Origin: Arion vulgaris | Lineage: Eukaryota; Mollusca; Gastropoda; Stylommatophora; Arionidae | Assembly: GCA_020796225.1 (NCBI GenBank) | Contig: CM036753.1 | Location: 74,467,865 to 74,531,864, forward strand | Length of the DNA stretch: 64,000 nt | Direction: 5' to 3' | Part shown: positions 31,846 through 42,525 of the stretch, one piece after another | How positions within the stretch are numbered: position 1 is the first letter of the stretch | Layout of the letters: every line of letters starts with the position of its first letter | Notes under the pieces: model-generated | Database searches by the model: none | Told to the model about the DNA's origin: nothing | The model's input: only the letters and a program-made list of their open reading frames with translations | Program-made: the position numbers and the translations under genes

Positions 31846-32638
31846 GATATACTAGATCGCAGTATTGTGTAAGATGTACCAACAGTTAGTATACTAGATC
31901 GCAGTATTGTGTAAGATGTACCAAAGTTAGTATACTAGATCGCAGTATTGTGTAAGATGTACCAAAAGTTAGTATACTAGATCGTAGTATTGTGTAAGAT
32001 GTACCAAAGTTATTATACTAGATCGCAGTATTGTGTAAGATGTACCAAAGTTAGTATACTGGATAGCAGTATTGTATAAGATGTACCAATGTTAGTATAC
32101 TAGATCGCAGTATTGTGTAAGATGTACCAAAGTTAGTATATTGGATCGCAGTATTGTGTAAGATGTACCAAAGTTAGTATATTGGATCGCAGTATTGTGT
32201 AAGATGTACCAAAGTTAGTATACTAGATCGCAGTATTGTGTAAGATGTACCAAAGTTAGTATACTGGATAGCAGTATTGTGTAAGATGTACCAATGTTAG
32301 TATACTGGATAGCAGTATTGTATAAGATGTACCAATGTTAGTATACTAGATCGCAGTATTGTTTAAGATGTACCAAAGTTAGTATATTGGATCGCAGTAT
32401 TGTGTAAGATGTACCAAAGTTAGTATACTGGGTCGCAGTATTGTGTAAGATGTACCAAAGTTAGTATACTAGATCGCAGTATTGTGTAAGATGTACCAAA
32501 GTTAGTATACTAGATTGCAGTATTGTGTAAAATGTACCAAAGTTAGTATACTGGGTCGCAGTATTGTGTAAGATGTACTAAAGATAGTATACTAGATCGC
32601 AGTATTGTGTAAGATGTACCAATGTTAGTATACTGGAT
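31846..32638. repeat. 41-bp minisatellite, about 19 units
   Basis: The unit agtatactagatcgcagtat plus tgtgtaagatgtaccaaagtt repeats throughout. Variants such as ggatagc, ttggatcgc and ggtcgc recur at intervals, which suggests higher-order duplication of unit groups. Confidence 0.95.
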
Positions 32639-32857
32639 AATTCAGTATAAAATCCAATAAAAGTCCATCTGAAAGTAAACAAAAAGGACTGAGTTTAAGT
32701 ATGAAAAATTGTCATTATCAAACATTTGATAATACTAGAAGAAATAAAGTGGGATCTTGTTCCTTCTTAGAGAAACGGGCAAAAATTGACAACAAAGAGA
32801 AGTGATTGAAATACCAAGAGAAAGATTGATACAATTTGTGATAGATGACGTGAATAT

Positions 32858-33065
32858 GATTTTTTTATTTCGATCCAGAAGCACTTGAACTTTGAGCTCT
32901 TTAGCTCGGTGCCATGGGCATCGTAACCCTTCGGTTTGGTGCCACGAACACCGTAAATCTGGAGAACCTGTGGCGTTTCTGCCAGCCCGCGGAATTGAAC
33001 CCACACTCACAGAGAGCTTGTCACCCGTCGTCCCAAAACGCTGCGAACACGCTAGGAAGGCGGGC
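32858..33065 (-). mobile_element. SINE-F
   Basis: The complement has gcccgccttcctagcgtg (head), B box gggttcaattcc, ccagatttacggtgttcg, accgaagggttacgatg and aagtgcttctggatcg, then an A-rich tail. Copies are at 37556-37735 (+) and 44530-44728 (-). Confidence 0.8.
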
Positions 33066-33069
33066 ACTT

Positions 33070-33780
33070 GACCGTAATAACAAGAGAAGCATGACATTCA
33101 CAACCAGCAATAATACAAGAATTAAGATCAAAGGTAGCGTATACTAATTTAAAAACAAGATTACCTGTATATGCTAACTTTATCACAGTACGTGGATTAC
33201 AAAGATTAAAAAAGTATTTTGGTAATCAGCTAAACCAGTAAACTGTAATCTTTTATCCCATTCGCTCTTGTGTGAGTCATTAAAAGCTCTGATGTCAGGT
33301 TCGTCGCGTTTATAGCTTTCAAAATGGGCCGTTAAATCGGTTAATTAGAAACAAGTTACGCAAACATTGCACATCACACATCAGTGGATTGAAATAAAGC
33401 ACATCAATTGTTTTATTTTTATGTTTTCCAGGATATATTTCCCTCGAGATAACACTTTGTTGTAGGCGTTGCAAATTTTCTTTGCTTTATTGTGATTTAC
33501 TGTTGTTTATACTGATTAGCAATAGCATATTGAGGGATATCAATTCTCATGCACATCGGTTTGCACTTCTATCATAATTACACTCACAACAGGATTTCTG
33601 TGTTTAGCCGCTTGGTCTAATAACGCGCGTTGAGATGTTTATGGCAGAAAGCTGCACAATAAAAACTATAAAACGGCGCAACACACTATGAAGTTTAACC
33701 TTTATATTTTGTTATGAATTGTTTCTGGTTTAATTAGTGCTACTTCTAGTGTTAGCCCAAACTACGAGTAGTTTCCATAT
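33070..33780. other. No recognised feature
   Basis: AT-rich, no motif or match noticed. Confidence 0.45.
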
Positions 33781-33782
33781 AT

Positions 33783-34020
33783 ATTTTCTCCAATGTTAAT
33801 ATCATCATCAAATAGCTTGTCCTGGGCAGAATTTCCACACGAACATTCCCTCGGAATTTCTCTCTCATATAAGCCAGTTGTCCTGTTTCTGCAGCCGTCA
33901 TGTTCAAACCATCACATACATTCTGAATCCATCTTCTCCGTGGTCTTCATCTTCTTCTCTTTGCCGGTATGCCTCCTTTCATGATAGTATTCTACAGCCC
34001 TTCCTCTACTTTTATATGTT
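33783..34020 (-). mobile_element. LINE-7 3' end
   Basis: aatatcatcatcaaatagct is the complement of the tail. cttctccgtggtcttc and catgatagtattctacag correspond to the R-R-G-R-P-W-R-R-W and GLEKTIMEGG region of 62130-62335. The frame is broken. Confidence 0.7.
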
Positions 34021-34244
34021 CAAAATAAATATTTTCTCTTTCTTATTTGTAGCATCAGCCAGATTTCTTTGATTTTGAGTTCTTTCTGGATACGTCTATT
34101 TGTTCTCTTCTCTGTCCATGATATAGGAGAACTATCAGGGAGCAACTTTCAATGTTAATATACCTGTGGCTTATTGGTCGATCACAACCCAAGACTACCT
34201 GGTTCAAACACTATGGAGGCCTGTTTAGAATCACATTTGTCTCT

Positions 34245-34598
34245 TTTGGATTTTTTACGAACGGTAAGAGACCATATAAGAAACTAGGAAATTAGAAGAA
34301 CAGTCGGAACACCACCAGCTATTCTATTCATTGAAAAACAGAGACTCAAATGGTTTGGCCACTTGGTGAGAATGAACCCGAATACACCAGTTGCAAGAGC
34401 GTATTACCTGATAATGGAAGCATCAAGAGGAAAAGGCAGACCAAGAAAAAGATGGATTGATGAAGTTAGAGACATCTTAAAACCCCTCAATACCACAGGA
34501 TAGCAAGCGACCGAGCGTGCAGTATCACGGAAACCGATCATCATTTAACCTGTTACGCCTAACGACAAAAAATCAAAGAAGAACAAAAGGAGAAAAAT
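34245..34598 (+). mobile_element. LINE-10 C-terminus
   Basis: EIRRTVGTPPAILFIEKQRL, KWFGHLVRMNPNTPVARAYY, ASRGKGRPRKRWIDEVRDIL, then a stop, with an aaagaagaacaaaaggag tail. Only copy seen. Confidence 0.8.
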
Positions 34599-34604
34599 AG
34601 ACCC

Positions 34605-34725
34605 AACTGCTAAGAAATCAATTGCAAACTACTGAACGTATAAGTGGTGCCTAGAAAATCAATGACTCGTTTACTGTGGTTGATGAAGACGTCCTGTATC
34701 CATATGTACCTTAGTCTACAGACTC
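34605..34725 (+). mobile_element. SINE-D 3' fragment
   Basis: gcaaactactgaacgtataa, gtgcctagaaaatcaatgac and gtttactgtggttgatg are SINE-D 3' sequence. The head is missing. Confidence 0.75.
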
Positions 34726-34852
34726 CTATCATTTCGTGGGTGTTCCACGACGATAATTGTCTCATATACCTGCATTTGAAATATCGTAGTATATGACCTA
34801 TCCATTGCTGTCTCTTTCCTTCACTACCTGAGTCTGTCCTGATCTCTTCTAC

Positions 34853-34955
34853 AGGGTGTTCAAGATAAAAGCAGTCTCGTCGTTAAGGAAGCATCGTCGT
34901 CAGGGGAGCTAATCTGGAATATGTTTATGAAAATGAGAAGGTTCAGTTATGCCGT
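34853..34955. mobile_element. Truncated mariner-type MITE, copy 3
   Basis: cagggtgttcaagataaaag is the inverted repeat, followed by ggagctaatctgg and gagaaggttcagttatg as in the two full copies. The element stops there and joins LINE-9 sequence. Confidence 0.75.
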
Positions 34956-35150
34956 GTGAGAGATTGTCTTGTGGTAACCTTGATATTTGTTGGAACCATT
35001 TGAGCTGTTGTTTCTTTAAATATTGTAGCACTGATAAGGATCTCACTCTTCTTCTGATTTCGTATTTCTGATCTTTTCTTTTCTTGTAACATTTTGAATT
35101 CGTCGTAAACACTTCATCTCTGTCGTTGGATTCTTCTTTTTATCCTTTGC
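34956..35150 (-). mobile_element. LINE-9 C-terminal fragment
   Basis: The minus strand encodes CYKKRKDQKYEIRRRVRSLS and LQYLKKQQLKWFQQISRLP. The K-Q-Q-L-K-W-F-x-x-I-S-R pattern is shared with 50450-50700. Confidence 0.7.
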
Positions 35151-35167
35151 TGTCAATGTCCAGGTCT

Positions 35168-35427
35168 CTCCTCCTTCTTCTTCTTCTTCTTTGCGTTCGT
35201 TCTTTACGACCAATTTTAATCACTCTTTGTGATATGCTTGATCTTTGCCAAGAACGTATAAACGTTGCACATTGGTTTGCACCTAAATGCATAGACTTCT
35301 ACACGTTTAGGACACGTGCATCCGATTTCAGCCAAAACTCCTTAGTCGCTTCTTACGACATGAGTGGCAGGTAACAGTGGTTCTATTCTTTACACTCCAA
35401 ATTTGGGCCCGGTAACCACGCGGGAGA
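35168..35427 (-). mobile_element. SINE-C, full-length, 13-bp TSD with one mismatch
   Basis: aatgtccaggtct (35155-35167) and aatgttcaggtct (35428-35440) flank a complete minus-strand SINE-C. It runs from the GAA tail through tttgcgttcgttctttacga and cacgtttaggacacgtgc to ggtaaccacgcggg. This is the best-delimited SINE-C. Confidence 0.85.
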
Positions 35428-35504
35428 AATGTTCAGGTCTGAGACTGATAGTAGAATCAGGCCCATATCAACAATAACAACAAAAACTAACAAGTAGATA
35501 AAGC

Positions 35505-35765
35505 TTCTTCTACTTCTTCTTCGACGAACGCTCCATATTGACCACTTGTTAACCACTCCGTGTGATTTGTATGTGATCTGAGCCTAAGAGTAATTGTACG
35601 TTGCGCCACTTATGTGCCTACATGTAGGCCAGCACCTCCGATTTCTGTGATGCTTTTTATTTACTTGGGTAATTTCCCTAGGTCCAACATCATCGCCTCT
35701 TGCCTTGTAGGTTGCAGTGGTACTATTATTTGCTACCCTTGCGGGCGCCCGGCACTACACGAAAT
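35505..35765 (-). mobile_element. SINE-B, opposite orientation
   Basis: cttcttcttcgacgaacgctcc, gaccacttgttaaccactcc, tgcctacatgtaggccagca and ccttgtaggttgcagtgg in family order, lying 65 bp beyond the SINE-C duplication. Confidence 0.85.
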
Positions 35766-35855
35766 GGTAAATGAAACTTATCACACGCGACATTAAAAAG
35801 TTGTCATACTTGTATTAGCAAAATAAGTAAAGATAACTACTGAATTGTGAAACAC

Positions 35856-36270
35856 TAAACGACTATAGAAAAACATACTCACTAAACAACTATAGAAAAA
35901 CATACTCATTAAACAACTATAGAAAAACATTCTCACTAAACAACTATAGAAAAATGTACTCACTAAACAACTATAGAAAAACATACTCACTAAACAACTA
36001 TACAAAAACATACTCACTCAAACAACTATAGAAAAACGTACTCACTAAACAACTATAGAAAAACGTACTCACTAAACAACTATAGAAAAATGTACTCACT
36101 AAACAACTATAGAAAAATGTACTCACTAAACAACTATAGAAAAACGTACTCACTAAACAACTATAGAAAAACATACTCACTAAACAACTATAGAAAAACG
36201 TACTCACTAAACAACTATAGAAAAACATACTCACTAAACAACTATAGAAAAACGTACTCACTAAACAACT
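35856..36270. repeat. 27-bp minisatellite, about 15 units
   Basis: The unit actaaacaactatagaaaaa plus cgtactc alternates catactc, cgtactc and tgtactc variants. A period divisible by three keeps frames open on both strands; these are not genes. Confidence 0.95.
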
Positions 36271-36570
36271 AGACAGTAATGTAAAACGTCCTCATTCTAA
36301 AAGTGCAACTGTACCAAGATGTCCCTATATTTACTATGACCTGTCCTTTTAGCTAATGGACTGAAAAAATGACATGACAATTTCTTCAAATTAAAAGTAC
36401 AAATGTGGAAGATCTTCAGATTCAAAAAAGGTTATCGAACAAGGTTGTTAAAAAGTCTTGGTGCATGCCTTACCTGACACATATACTGTAATATAGATGA
36501 CATGTTTGATAGTATTAATGATGTCAGATAATGAAATATAAGAAACAATGGAACAGTTACAGACATCAGT

Positions 36571-36790
36571 TTTATGAGGAGTATCATCTTTTCACTCCGG
36601 ACATGTCCCTATGTACTCCAACCCCCGACTCAACAAATCCGGACATGTCCCTATGTACTCCAACCCCCGACTCAACAAATCCGGACATGTCCCTATGTAC
36701 TCCAACCCACGACTCAACAAATCCGGACATGTCCCTATGTACTCCAACCCTCTACTCAACAAATCCAGCATCGTCCAGTGGTTTAACAAT
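36571..36790 (-). mobile_element. SINE-H-like fragment expanded into a 42-bp array
   Basis: ccggacatgtccctatgtac plus tccaacccccgactcaacaaat occurs four times (36597-36766). The single-copy version of the same sequence is at 23515-23582 and 39045-39115, so the array is a local amplification of element sequence. Confidence 0.75.
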
Positions 36791-36804
36791 TAGTATACGC
36801 ACAC

Positions 36805-36895
36805 TAGAGAGACACTTGGTGGCATAGTGATTAGTGCTTGCTTCGTATGCTACTGATCTCGGGCTCAATTCCACAATTGAGAAATATTTCTCATG
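36805..36895 (+). mobile_element. tRNA-like SINE head, family unassigned
   Basis: ggtggcatagtgattagtgc fits an A box region and cgggctcaattcc a B box about 45 bp downstream. The following body is not recognised. Confidence 0.5.
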
Positions 36896-36989
36896 TCAAC
36901 CAAGCTCCAATTTGATAACACAGAAACACTAACTTTGGTTCGAGATATGGTTTGTGGAAAAATTGGTGCAGCCAGAAATGTTTGTCATG

Positions 36990-37440
36990 TAGCCTGTCAT
37001 ATTGTTGAAGTTAATACGCCAGTTCGATATTTATTAATCAATCTCTTTGTATATTTGGTATGTCGTTCTTTTCAAGCTGTATCAATGTCGACATCAGTCT
37101 CACAAAATCTTGTTGTGGGATTCACAGTCCTGAAACTATTCTGTTCGGAAAGACTCGCTCAATGTCACTACGGTCCTCAATTGTAGTGCCTTTTTATATC
37201 GTAGCGGTTTCAGCCAAATAATTACCTTATTGACTAAACCTGACTCATGTGGGCCACGAGACAAAATTGAAGATTTTTCTAATCCAAGTTGACACCAAGC
37301 GTTGTCTTACCAGTCCTGTGTTGCTTTTACAAATCATAATCATGGAGACCCTGAACAAAACAAACGTAGCTATTTACACTGACGGTTCAGTAACTTGTCA
37401 ACAACGATGTGCGTGAGCTTTTTCGGCACAGTCAGACCGA
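36990..37440 (+). mobile_element. Dispersed repeat R1 with an RNase H scrap
   Basis: acgccagttcgatatttatt, atcaatctctttg and gtgggattcacagtcctgaaa match 39112-39330 in order. At 37352-37405 the plus strand reads METLNKTNVAIYTDGSV, the first catalytic block of a LINE RNase H domain, followed by a stop. R1 is probably part of an RNase H-bearing LINE, but the upstream coding frame is unreadable. Confidence 0.55.
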
Positions 37441-37555
37441 AAAATGAATAACCAAGACTAGTAGGATCTGCGACAACCACAAATGGAGGTGCGGGTGGTT
37501 ACAATCGGGTTGATGAGGTTCGTTTCTCATAATTAACTCTCGTTTCCCGTCTGCC

Positions 37556-37735
37556 CAGCGTATTCGTAGCGCGTTGGACTGCGGTGACTAGCCCTCTGTG
37601 AGTGCGGGTTCAATTCCACGGGTTGGCAGGAAAGCCACAGATTCCCCAGATTCACGGTGTTCGTGGCACCGAACCGAAGGGTTACGATGTCCATGGCACC
37701 GAGCTAAAGAGCTGAAAGCTCAAGTGCTTCTGGAT
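37556..37735 (+). mobile_element. SINE-F
   Basis: cagcgtattcgtagcgcg, B box gggttcaattcc, cacggtgttcgtggcacc and caagtgcttctggatcgg in plus orientation. A further 70 bp separates it from a SINE-H. Confidence 0.8.
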
Positions 37736-37807
37736 CGGAAATCGATGTTGAATCGATCAAGCGATTTAAGCAGTTTGGAGTTACCCGTTGTTCAAGTCGA
37801 ACTGGAT

Positions 37808-37965
37808 GCCTGAGAGGCAGAGTGAGAGGTGTGTTTAATCAGCGAGCCACAGGAACCATCAGTATGCATACTCTTCGATATCTGTTGGGGAGACTGAGCA
37901 CCTATGGGTCTGCCTGGAGTGCAATGACGTCAGTTTAGTAACCAATAACCAATGGATCGGAAAAA
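37808..37965 (+). mobile_element. SINE-H, 3' portion
   Basis: cctgagaggcagagtgag, gagccacaggaaccatcag and ttggggagactgagcac run to a gtaaccaataaccaa tail. The head is missing. Confidence 0.75.
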
Positions 37966-37990
37966 AAATTTACTCTCGTTTGTTCATACT

Positions 37991-38030
37991 CTTACAGTTA
38001 CAGTTATAGTTACAGTTACAGTTATATTGT
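37991..38030. repeat. (TTACAG)n short array
   Basis: Hexamer ttacag/ttatag repeated about six times. Confidence 0.8.
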
Positions 38031-38080
38031 ATTTTAAAGTATTATTAATAAGAATAAGTCCAAAGTGATCTTGGTAATAC

Positions 38081-38228
38081 TTGTACTCTCAAGGCATCTA
38101 ATATGTGTACTCTCAAGGCATCTAATATGTGTACTCTCAAGGCATCTAATATGTGTACTCTCAAGGCATCTAATATGTGTACTCTCAAGGCATCTAATAT
38201 GTGTACTCTCAAGGCATCTAATATGTGT
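38081..38228. repeat. 24-bp direct repeat, six units
   Basis: tgtactctcaaggcatcta plus atatg repeated six times almost without change. Confidence 0.9.
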
Positions 38229-38234
38229 GAATTA

Positions 38235-38870
38235 AACAGACAGTAAACAAGTATTATTAAAAAGGTCTCTGGAAAAAAAAAAAATTTACCAAACAGAGGA
38301 TTCGAACTACAACATTACTTCTTACAGCCTCCATTGCCTAGCCCTGCAGTCAATCGTTTTTAATAGCACAACCATCTTGCTCTTCAAAACAAGATCTTCA
38401 CTGAATTGTGTTTTTTCAAACAGCATCGACTACAGAATATAGAAAGATTAGGTCAGATTCTATCGAACAGTGGTTGCACAAACACATACGATAAGCTGTT
38501 GAGTTTGTATATATGATACTAAACAACAAACACAAACATAGGTTTACACACTTAACATACATCATTCTCTGATATATGTCATGATTAATAACTGAAATAT
38601 ATCGGAGTAAACATGTTTATTCACCAATCTACAATAGTTATGTTCTAATCAATCACTCAATCATCGTTACTTCTAGCTTATTGTTTAATTCCATTACTGA
38701 AACACGAAATAAACCAACTATACGTGAATATGACAGCAGTTTCCGATAACTAGAAACAATTGTTACATACAAATTTAGTAATTTAGGAGTAAAGTCTATA
38801 TTTTTGAATTGATCTTTACCAGCTTAGACTATTTGTTTGTTATAAACTATAAGTTATAAGAGGACTATCA
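38235..38870. other. No recognised feature
   Basis: AT-rich, no motif noticed. Confidence 0.45.
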
Positions 38871-38877
38871 TCATAGC

Positions 38878-39044
38878 CAGTGGCGGCTCGTCATTATGGG
38901 ACAGTGGGTTCGGGCCCCACCAAACATAATGTGTAACGTGTATTTATTATTTTATCAATTAAAATGTAACCTAACCCAAAAACCATGATTTTTCGAAAAT
39001 TTTTGTCTGGCCCCACAAACAAAAAGGATCACGAGCCGCCACTG
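38878..39044. mobile_element. hAT-type MITE (167 bp), 14-bp inverted repeats
   Basis: cagtggcggctcgt at the left is matched exactly by the complement of acgagccgccactg at the right. The flanks atcatagc (38870-38877) and atcatatt (39045-39052) agree at six of eight positions, and the unoccupied relative at 23518 reads atcatagcactccgg, so an 8-bp duplication followed by mutation is likely. No coding capacity. Confidence 0.85.
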
Positions 39045-39052
39045 ATCATATT

Positions 39053-39495
39053 ACTCTAAACACGTCCATATGTGCTCTAATCTCCTCCTCAACAAATCCA
39101 GCATTGTCCAGCGTCCCAACACGCCAGTTCGATGTTGATTAATCAATCTATTTGCATATTTGGAATGTTGTTCTTTTCGGGTTGCATCAATATCAACACC
39201 CATTTCTCTCAATCTGGTCAACGAGTAGGATTCACATCCCTGAAACTCCTTCCTTTGGAAAGAATCTCTCATTGTGTTAAGAATGCCATTTCGGTCTATA
39301 GCAGTTCCTTCTGATGTCATAGCCGTGCCATCCATTCTATTAGCTTTCATTGCCACTGACTCCTGCTTACCAAGAGATAAAAATGAAGGTGATTTCTCTG
39401 ATCATTGTCTGTACCATTACTTCCAGGCAGTTTCGTCTCGACATTTCTGATTCGACTTTACGAATCATGCTCATGGAGTCCTTGAATATGAAAAC
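39053..39495 (+). mobile_element. SINE-H-like fragment joined to dispersed repeat R1
   Basis: tatgtgctctaatctcctcc and aaatccagcattgtccag (SINE-H-like) run directly into acgccagttcgatg, attaatcaatcta and gtaggattcacatccctgaa (R1), ending near tttacgaatcatgctcatgg. The minus strand holds a 101-codon open frame (39051-39356) without a recognised domain. In the 36.6-37.4 kb copy about 230 bp separate the two parts. Confidence 0.55.
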
Positions 39496-39746
39496 ACGAG
39501 AGTGTTGATAATAAGCACTGAATTGTAAAATTGACGAGATTTTAAATATATATTAGAGTCCATTACAATGAAAATAAAAACGGAGAGTTTTGAACTACTA
39601 ATTTTGGCCTTACTTTGAACTACCGGATTTCTCAAAATGATGACACATCTAACAATGTAAGTATAAATTGACTGTTTTACTTTGGCACTGATTACTCTTA
39701 AATTTAATACATATATAATGATCTGGTAACTATTCAATAAGTTTAT

Positions 39747-40008
39747 CGCCCGAGTGGTTACCGGGGCCCAAATTTTGGGGTGTAAAGAATGGAACCACTG
39801 TTACCTGCCACGCATGTCGTAAGAGGCGGCTAAGGAGGTTTTGGCCGAAAAAGGATGCACGTGTCCTAAACTTGTAGATGTCTATGCGTTTAGGGGCCTA
39901 CCAAACCAATGTACAACGTATGTATACACGTTCTTGGCAAAGATCAAACATATCACAAAGAGTGATTAAAATCGGTTGTAAAGAACGAACGCAAAGAAAA
40001 AGAAGAAG
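39747..40008 (+). mobile_element. SINE-C, full-length
   Basis: cgcccgagtggttaccgggg, gtaaagaatggaaccact, atgtcgtaagaggcggctaa, gcacgtgtcctaaacttg, accaaaccaatgtacaac and gttcttggcaaagatcaaac, then an (agaa)n tail. aagtttat at 39739-39746 and 40009-40016 is a likely target duplication. Confidence 0.85.
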
Positions 40009-40261
40009 AAGTTTATATATCAGATTATTTGTTTCAATTGATTGCGTAATACAAGAGAAAACATTTTCATTTTCTTATGTGTCGAAATTTTATAACATTA
40101 ACATTATAATAATCGTACGATGTACGCACAATTTGTCTATGTTTGACTTTTGAACTTAAACATATTCCTCATTTATCAAAGATTTTTTTTTTAATAGACG
40201 TAACATGGAGAGAAAATCATTTTTTTATTGCTGAAGGAGCAACCGACTTTAAAGTTTTGTA

Positions 40262-41763
40262 TATGGCAAATTACTAGAGAAGATAGTGACCAGAAAGGTA
40301 ATGTGTCACTTGGAGAATGACCACATTCTCCTTGACACTTTGGGTAGCTACCGGCCAATGAAAGGGACATGGGACAATGCTGGCACGTTTGCATATGATG
40401 TTTATGAAGGCTTCCAATCCAAGCAAGAGACTGTTGCTGTGGCCATCGACTTGGAGGATGCTTATAACAAGGTGAATCTTTCAATAATGGTGCGCTCTTT
40501 GATTACATGTAAAGTTAATCCTTGGCTGGTAAACTGGATAGCTGCTTCTTTAATGGAGAGAACCGTTGCACTCCGTTTAGGAACATGGACATCGGATCCT
40601 GCACGTATATGCCCGGGATTACCCCAAGATTCTCCTCTATCACCCGTGTTGTTTAATATTTACACAGCAAATGTAGCTAAAATTCAGCCAACCGGATTGG
40701 GTCGGACATTGACATTTGCAGATGATATCTTAATATATAGGACTGGGTCAGATAGACGAGAGATGGTTGACGACATTCAGAAAACATTGCATACCATCTC
40801 GGGTTGGTGTAGAGTCTCGCTCTCAGGTCAATCCTGAAAAGCGTGTATGTTGTGGTGCTCGTTGAATAATCACATCGTCAAGGCTGACCTACCCTGTGTA
40901 ATCTTTGATGAACATACCATCGAGTGCAGAGACAGGCTGCGCTATCTTGGAATAACCTTTGATCGTAGTCTATCTTTCAAACACCATATTGAACAGACGA
41001 TACAACGGTGCAAGCGTGGTCTTGCGGCTCTCAAAGTTATAGTGGCCGCACACCTTGAGCAGAGACTACTTGCCCTTTTGTTCGATCGACTGGTACTGTC
41101 AGTGGTAGATTACGGACTCGGAATTCTTACGATATCAAGATCACAATGTGAACGACTCGAACGGGTTCAGAATGAAGGTATGCGTATAGTTCTGGGCTGC
41201 ACTAGAGATACCCCCATTGTGAAGATGAGATATATGCTTGGCCTTCTGTCACTACGCTCCCGTCATGCAATCGCCCAAACCAAGGCATATATGCGGGTTA
41301 CTTCGGATACGAGACATCCACTTCACAAGAACACTAATGATGTTAAGGGCACGAGAATCAAGCGTGGCATGTCGTGGATGGCCCAGGCTGAGAGAACAAT
41401 TGGCCAGGTGACTACGTTTGCGACTCTACCAAAAGGGAAGAATGGATCCCAACAGATGGTAGCATGATGAACTATCTCAACGTTATCATTACTCTTGGAA
41501 GAGAATGTAGAGATTGGGGTAACATGAAGGCTGATCTCGCAGTTAAGCAGCTGATAGAAGATAATGCAAGGGATGATGATGTTGTTGTATATACCGATGG
41601 GTCGGTTCAACGTGGTGAGAAATCCGGCTGGGGTTTCTTGGCTAATGCGCCTGGTTATTCGGGTGCAGAGAACGGGATACGTCTCTTTAATATGCTCAGT
41701 CCCGCACCTGATTCTCTGAAAGATATTATATTTGTGTCCGCAACAAAGTTGTCAATCACATCA
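40262..41763 (+). mobile_element. RNase H-bearing LINE: RT plus start of RNase H, truncated
   Basis: Starts inside the fingers domain (GKLLEKIVTRKVM). Motif A is VAIDLEDAYNKV. Motif B is GLPQDSPLSPVLFNIY, where the usual GLPQGSPLSP glycine is Asp. Motif C is LTFADDILIY with both aspartates kept. A frameshift near 40838 separates this from a second frame (40847-41467) with LRYLGITFDRSLSFKHHI, LSVVDYGLGI and ERLERVQNEGMRIVLGC. A third frame (41464-41766) begins RNase H with VVVYTDGSVQRGEKSGWGF and loses homology about 30 residues later. Endonuclease, most of RNase H and the 3' end are missing. Resembles I-like LINEs known from molluscs and arthropods. Confidence 0.85.
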
Positions 41764-41934
41764 TGAGAAATTATGATAGATACAGAGACTTCATTTTCAA
41801 TGATAGTACCCATGATTGTATGTATTCTCAGCAGTGCAATGTTTACATACTTTAGCAGTACGGGGCACTTATGTTGAGTTCTCAGTTGTCTTTCAGTCTG
41901 AATCACACTCACACACCTACTTATTTATATGTAT

Positions 41935-42490
41935 TTATAAATTGTCAAAGCAACACCAGCGTTTAAAAGTCTAAATAAAATATCGAACTACAAGTTATAT
42001 AGTATTAAAACTAAATTACGAATTTTGTTCAGTTCAAATGTAGTATCAATCCTAACATATGCCAGCGAGAGTTGGAAAATGACTAAAGATATAGAATGCA
42101 AACTGAATGCATTTGAAAATAGATGTCTACGAAAAATAATGAACATATAATGGAACGAATTCAGAAGTGATGAAATCAGAGAAATGTCTGGTTAACCTCT
42201 AGTCACAACTGTTATAAGAAGGAGAAGATGGAGATATGTTGGACACACCTTGAGTAGAAATGATCAAAGAATATCAAAGTAGGTATTGAAGTGGGATACG
42301 AAGGGTTCAAGATAGAAAGGACGACCTAAGGAGACCCTGAAACGATCTGTGCTTAGAGAGGCAAGAAATATTGGTCTCAGTTCTATGGAAGAGATTGAGC
42401 GAGCTGCCCAGGATAGAGCAGTATGGAGAAATTATTTGCAGGCCCTATGTATCGTATAACGGTACGAGAATTATTATTATTATTATTAGT
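41935..42490 (+). mobile_element. LINE-2 family fragment with ATT tail
   Basis: KATPAFKSLNK, SNVVSILTYASESWKMTKDI, ECKLNAFENRCLRKIMN, REMSG, YVGHTLSRNDQ and ARNIGLSSMEEIERAAQDRA over several frames. It ends with cggtacgag and an attattattattatt tail. More complete at its C terminus than 7262-8098. Confidence 0.85.
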
Positions 42491-42493
42491 AAG

Positions 42494-42522
<29 letters not shown>

Positions 42523-42525
<3 letters not shown>

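Noticed and set aside
31846..32638. CRISPR-like array
   Set aside because: Repeats are contiguous 41-bp units without unique spacers, in eukaryotic transposon-rich DNA. The same holds for 4216-4715, 35856-36270 and 61215-61655.
40191..40484. 97-codon minus-strand frame
   Set aside because: Antisense shadow of the RNase H-bearing LINE at 40262-41763.
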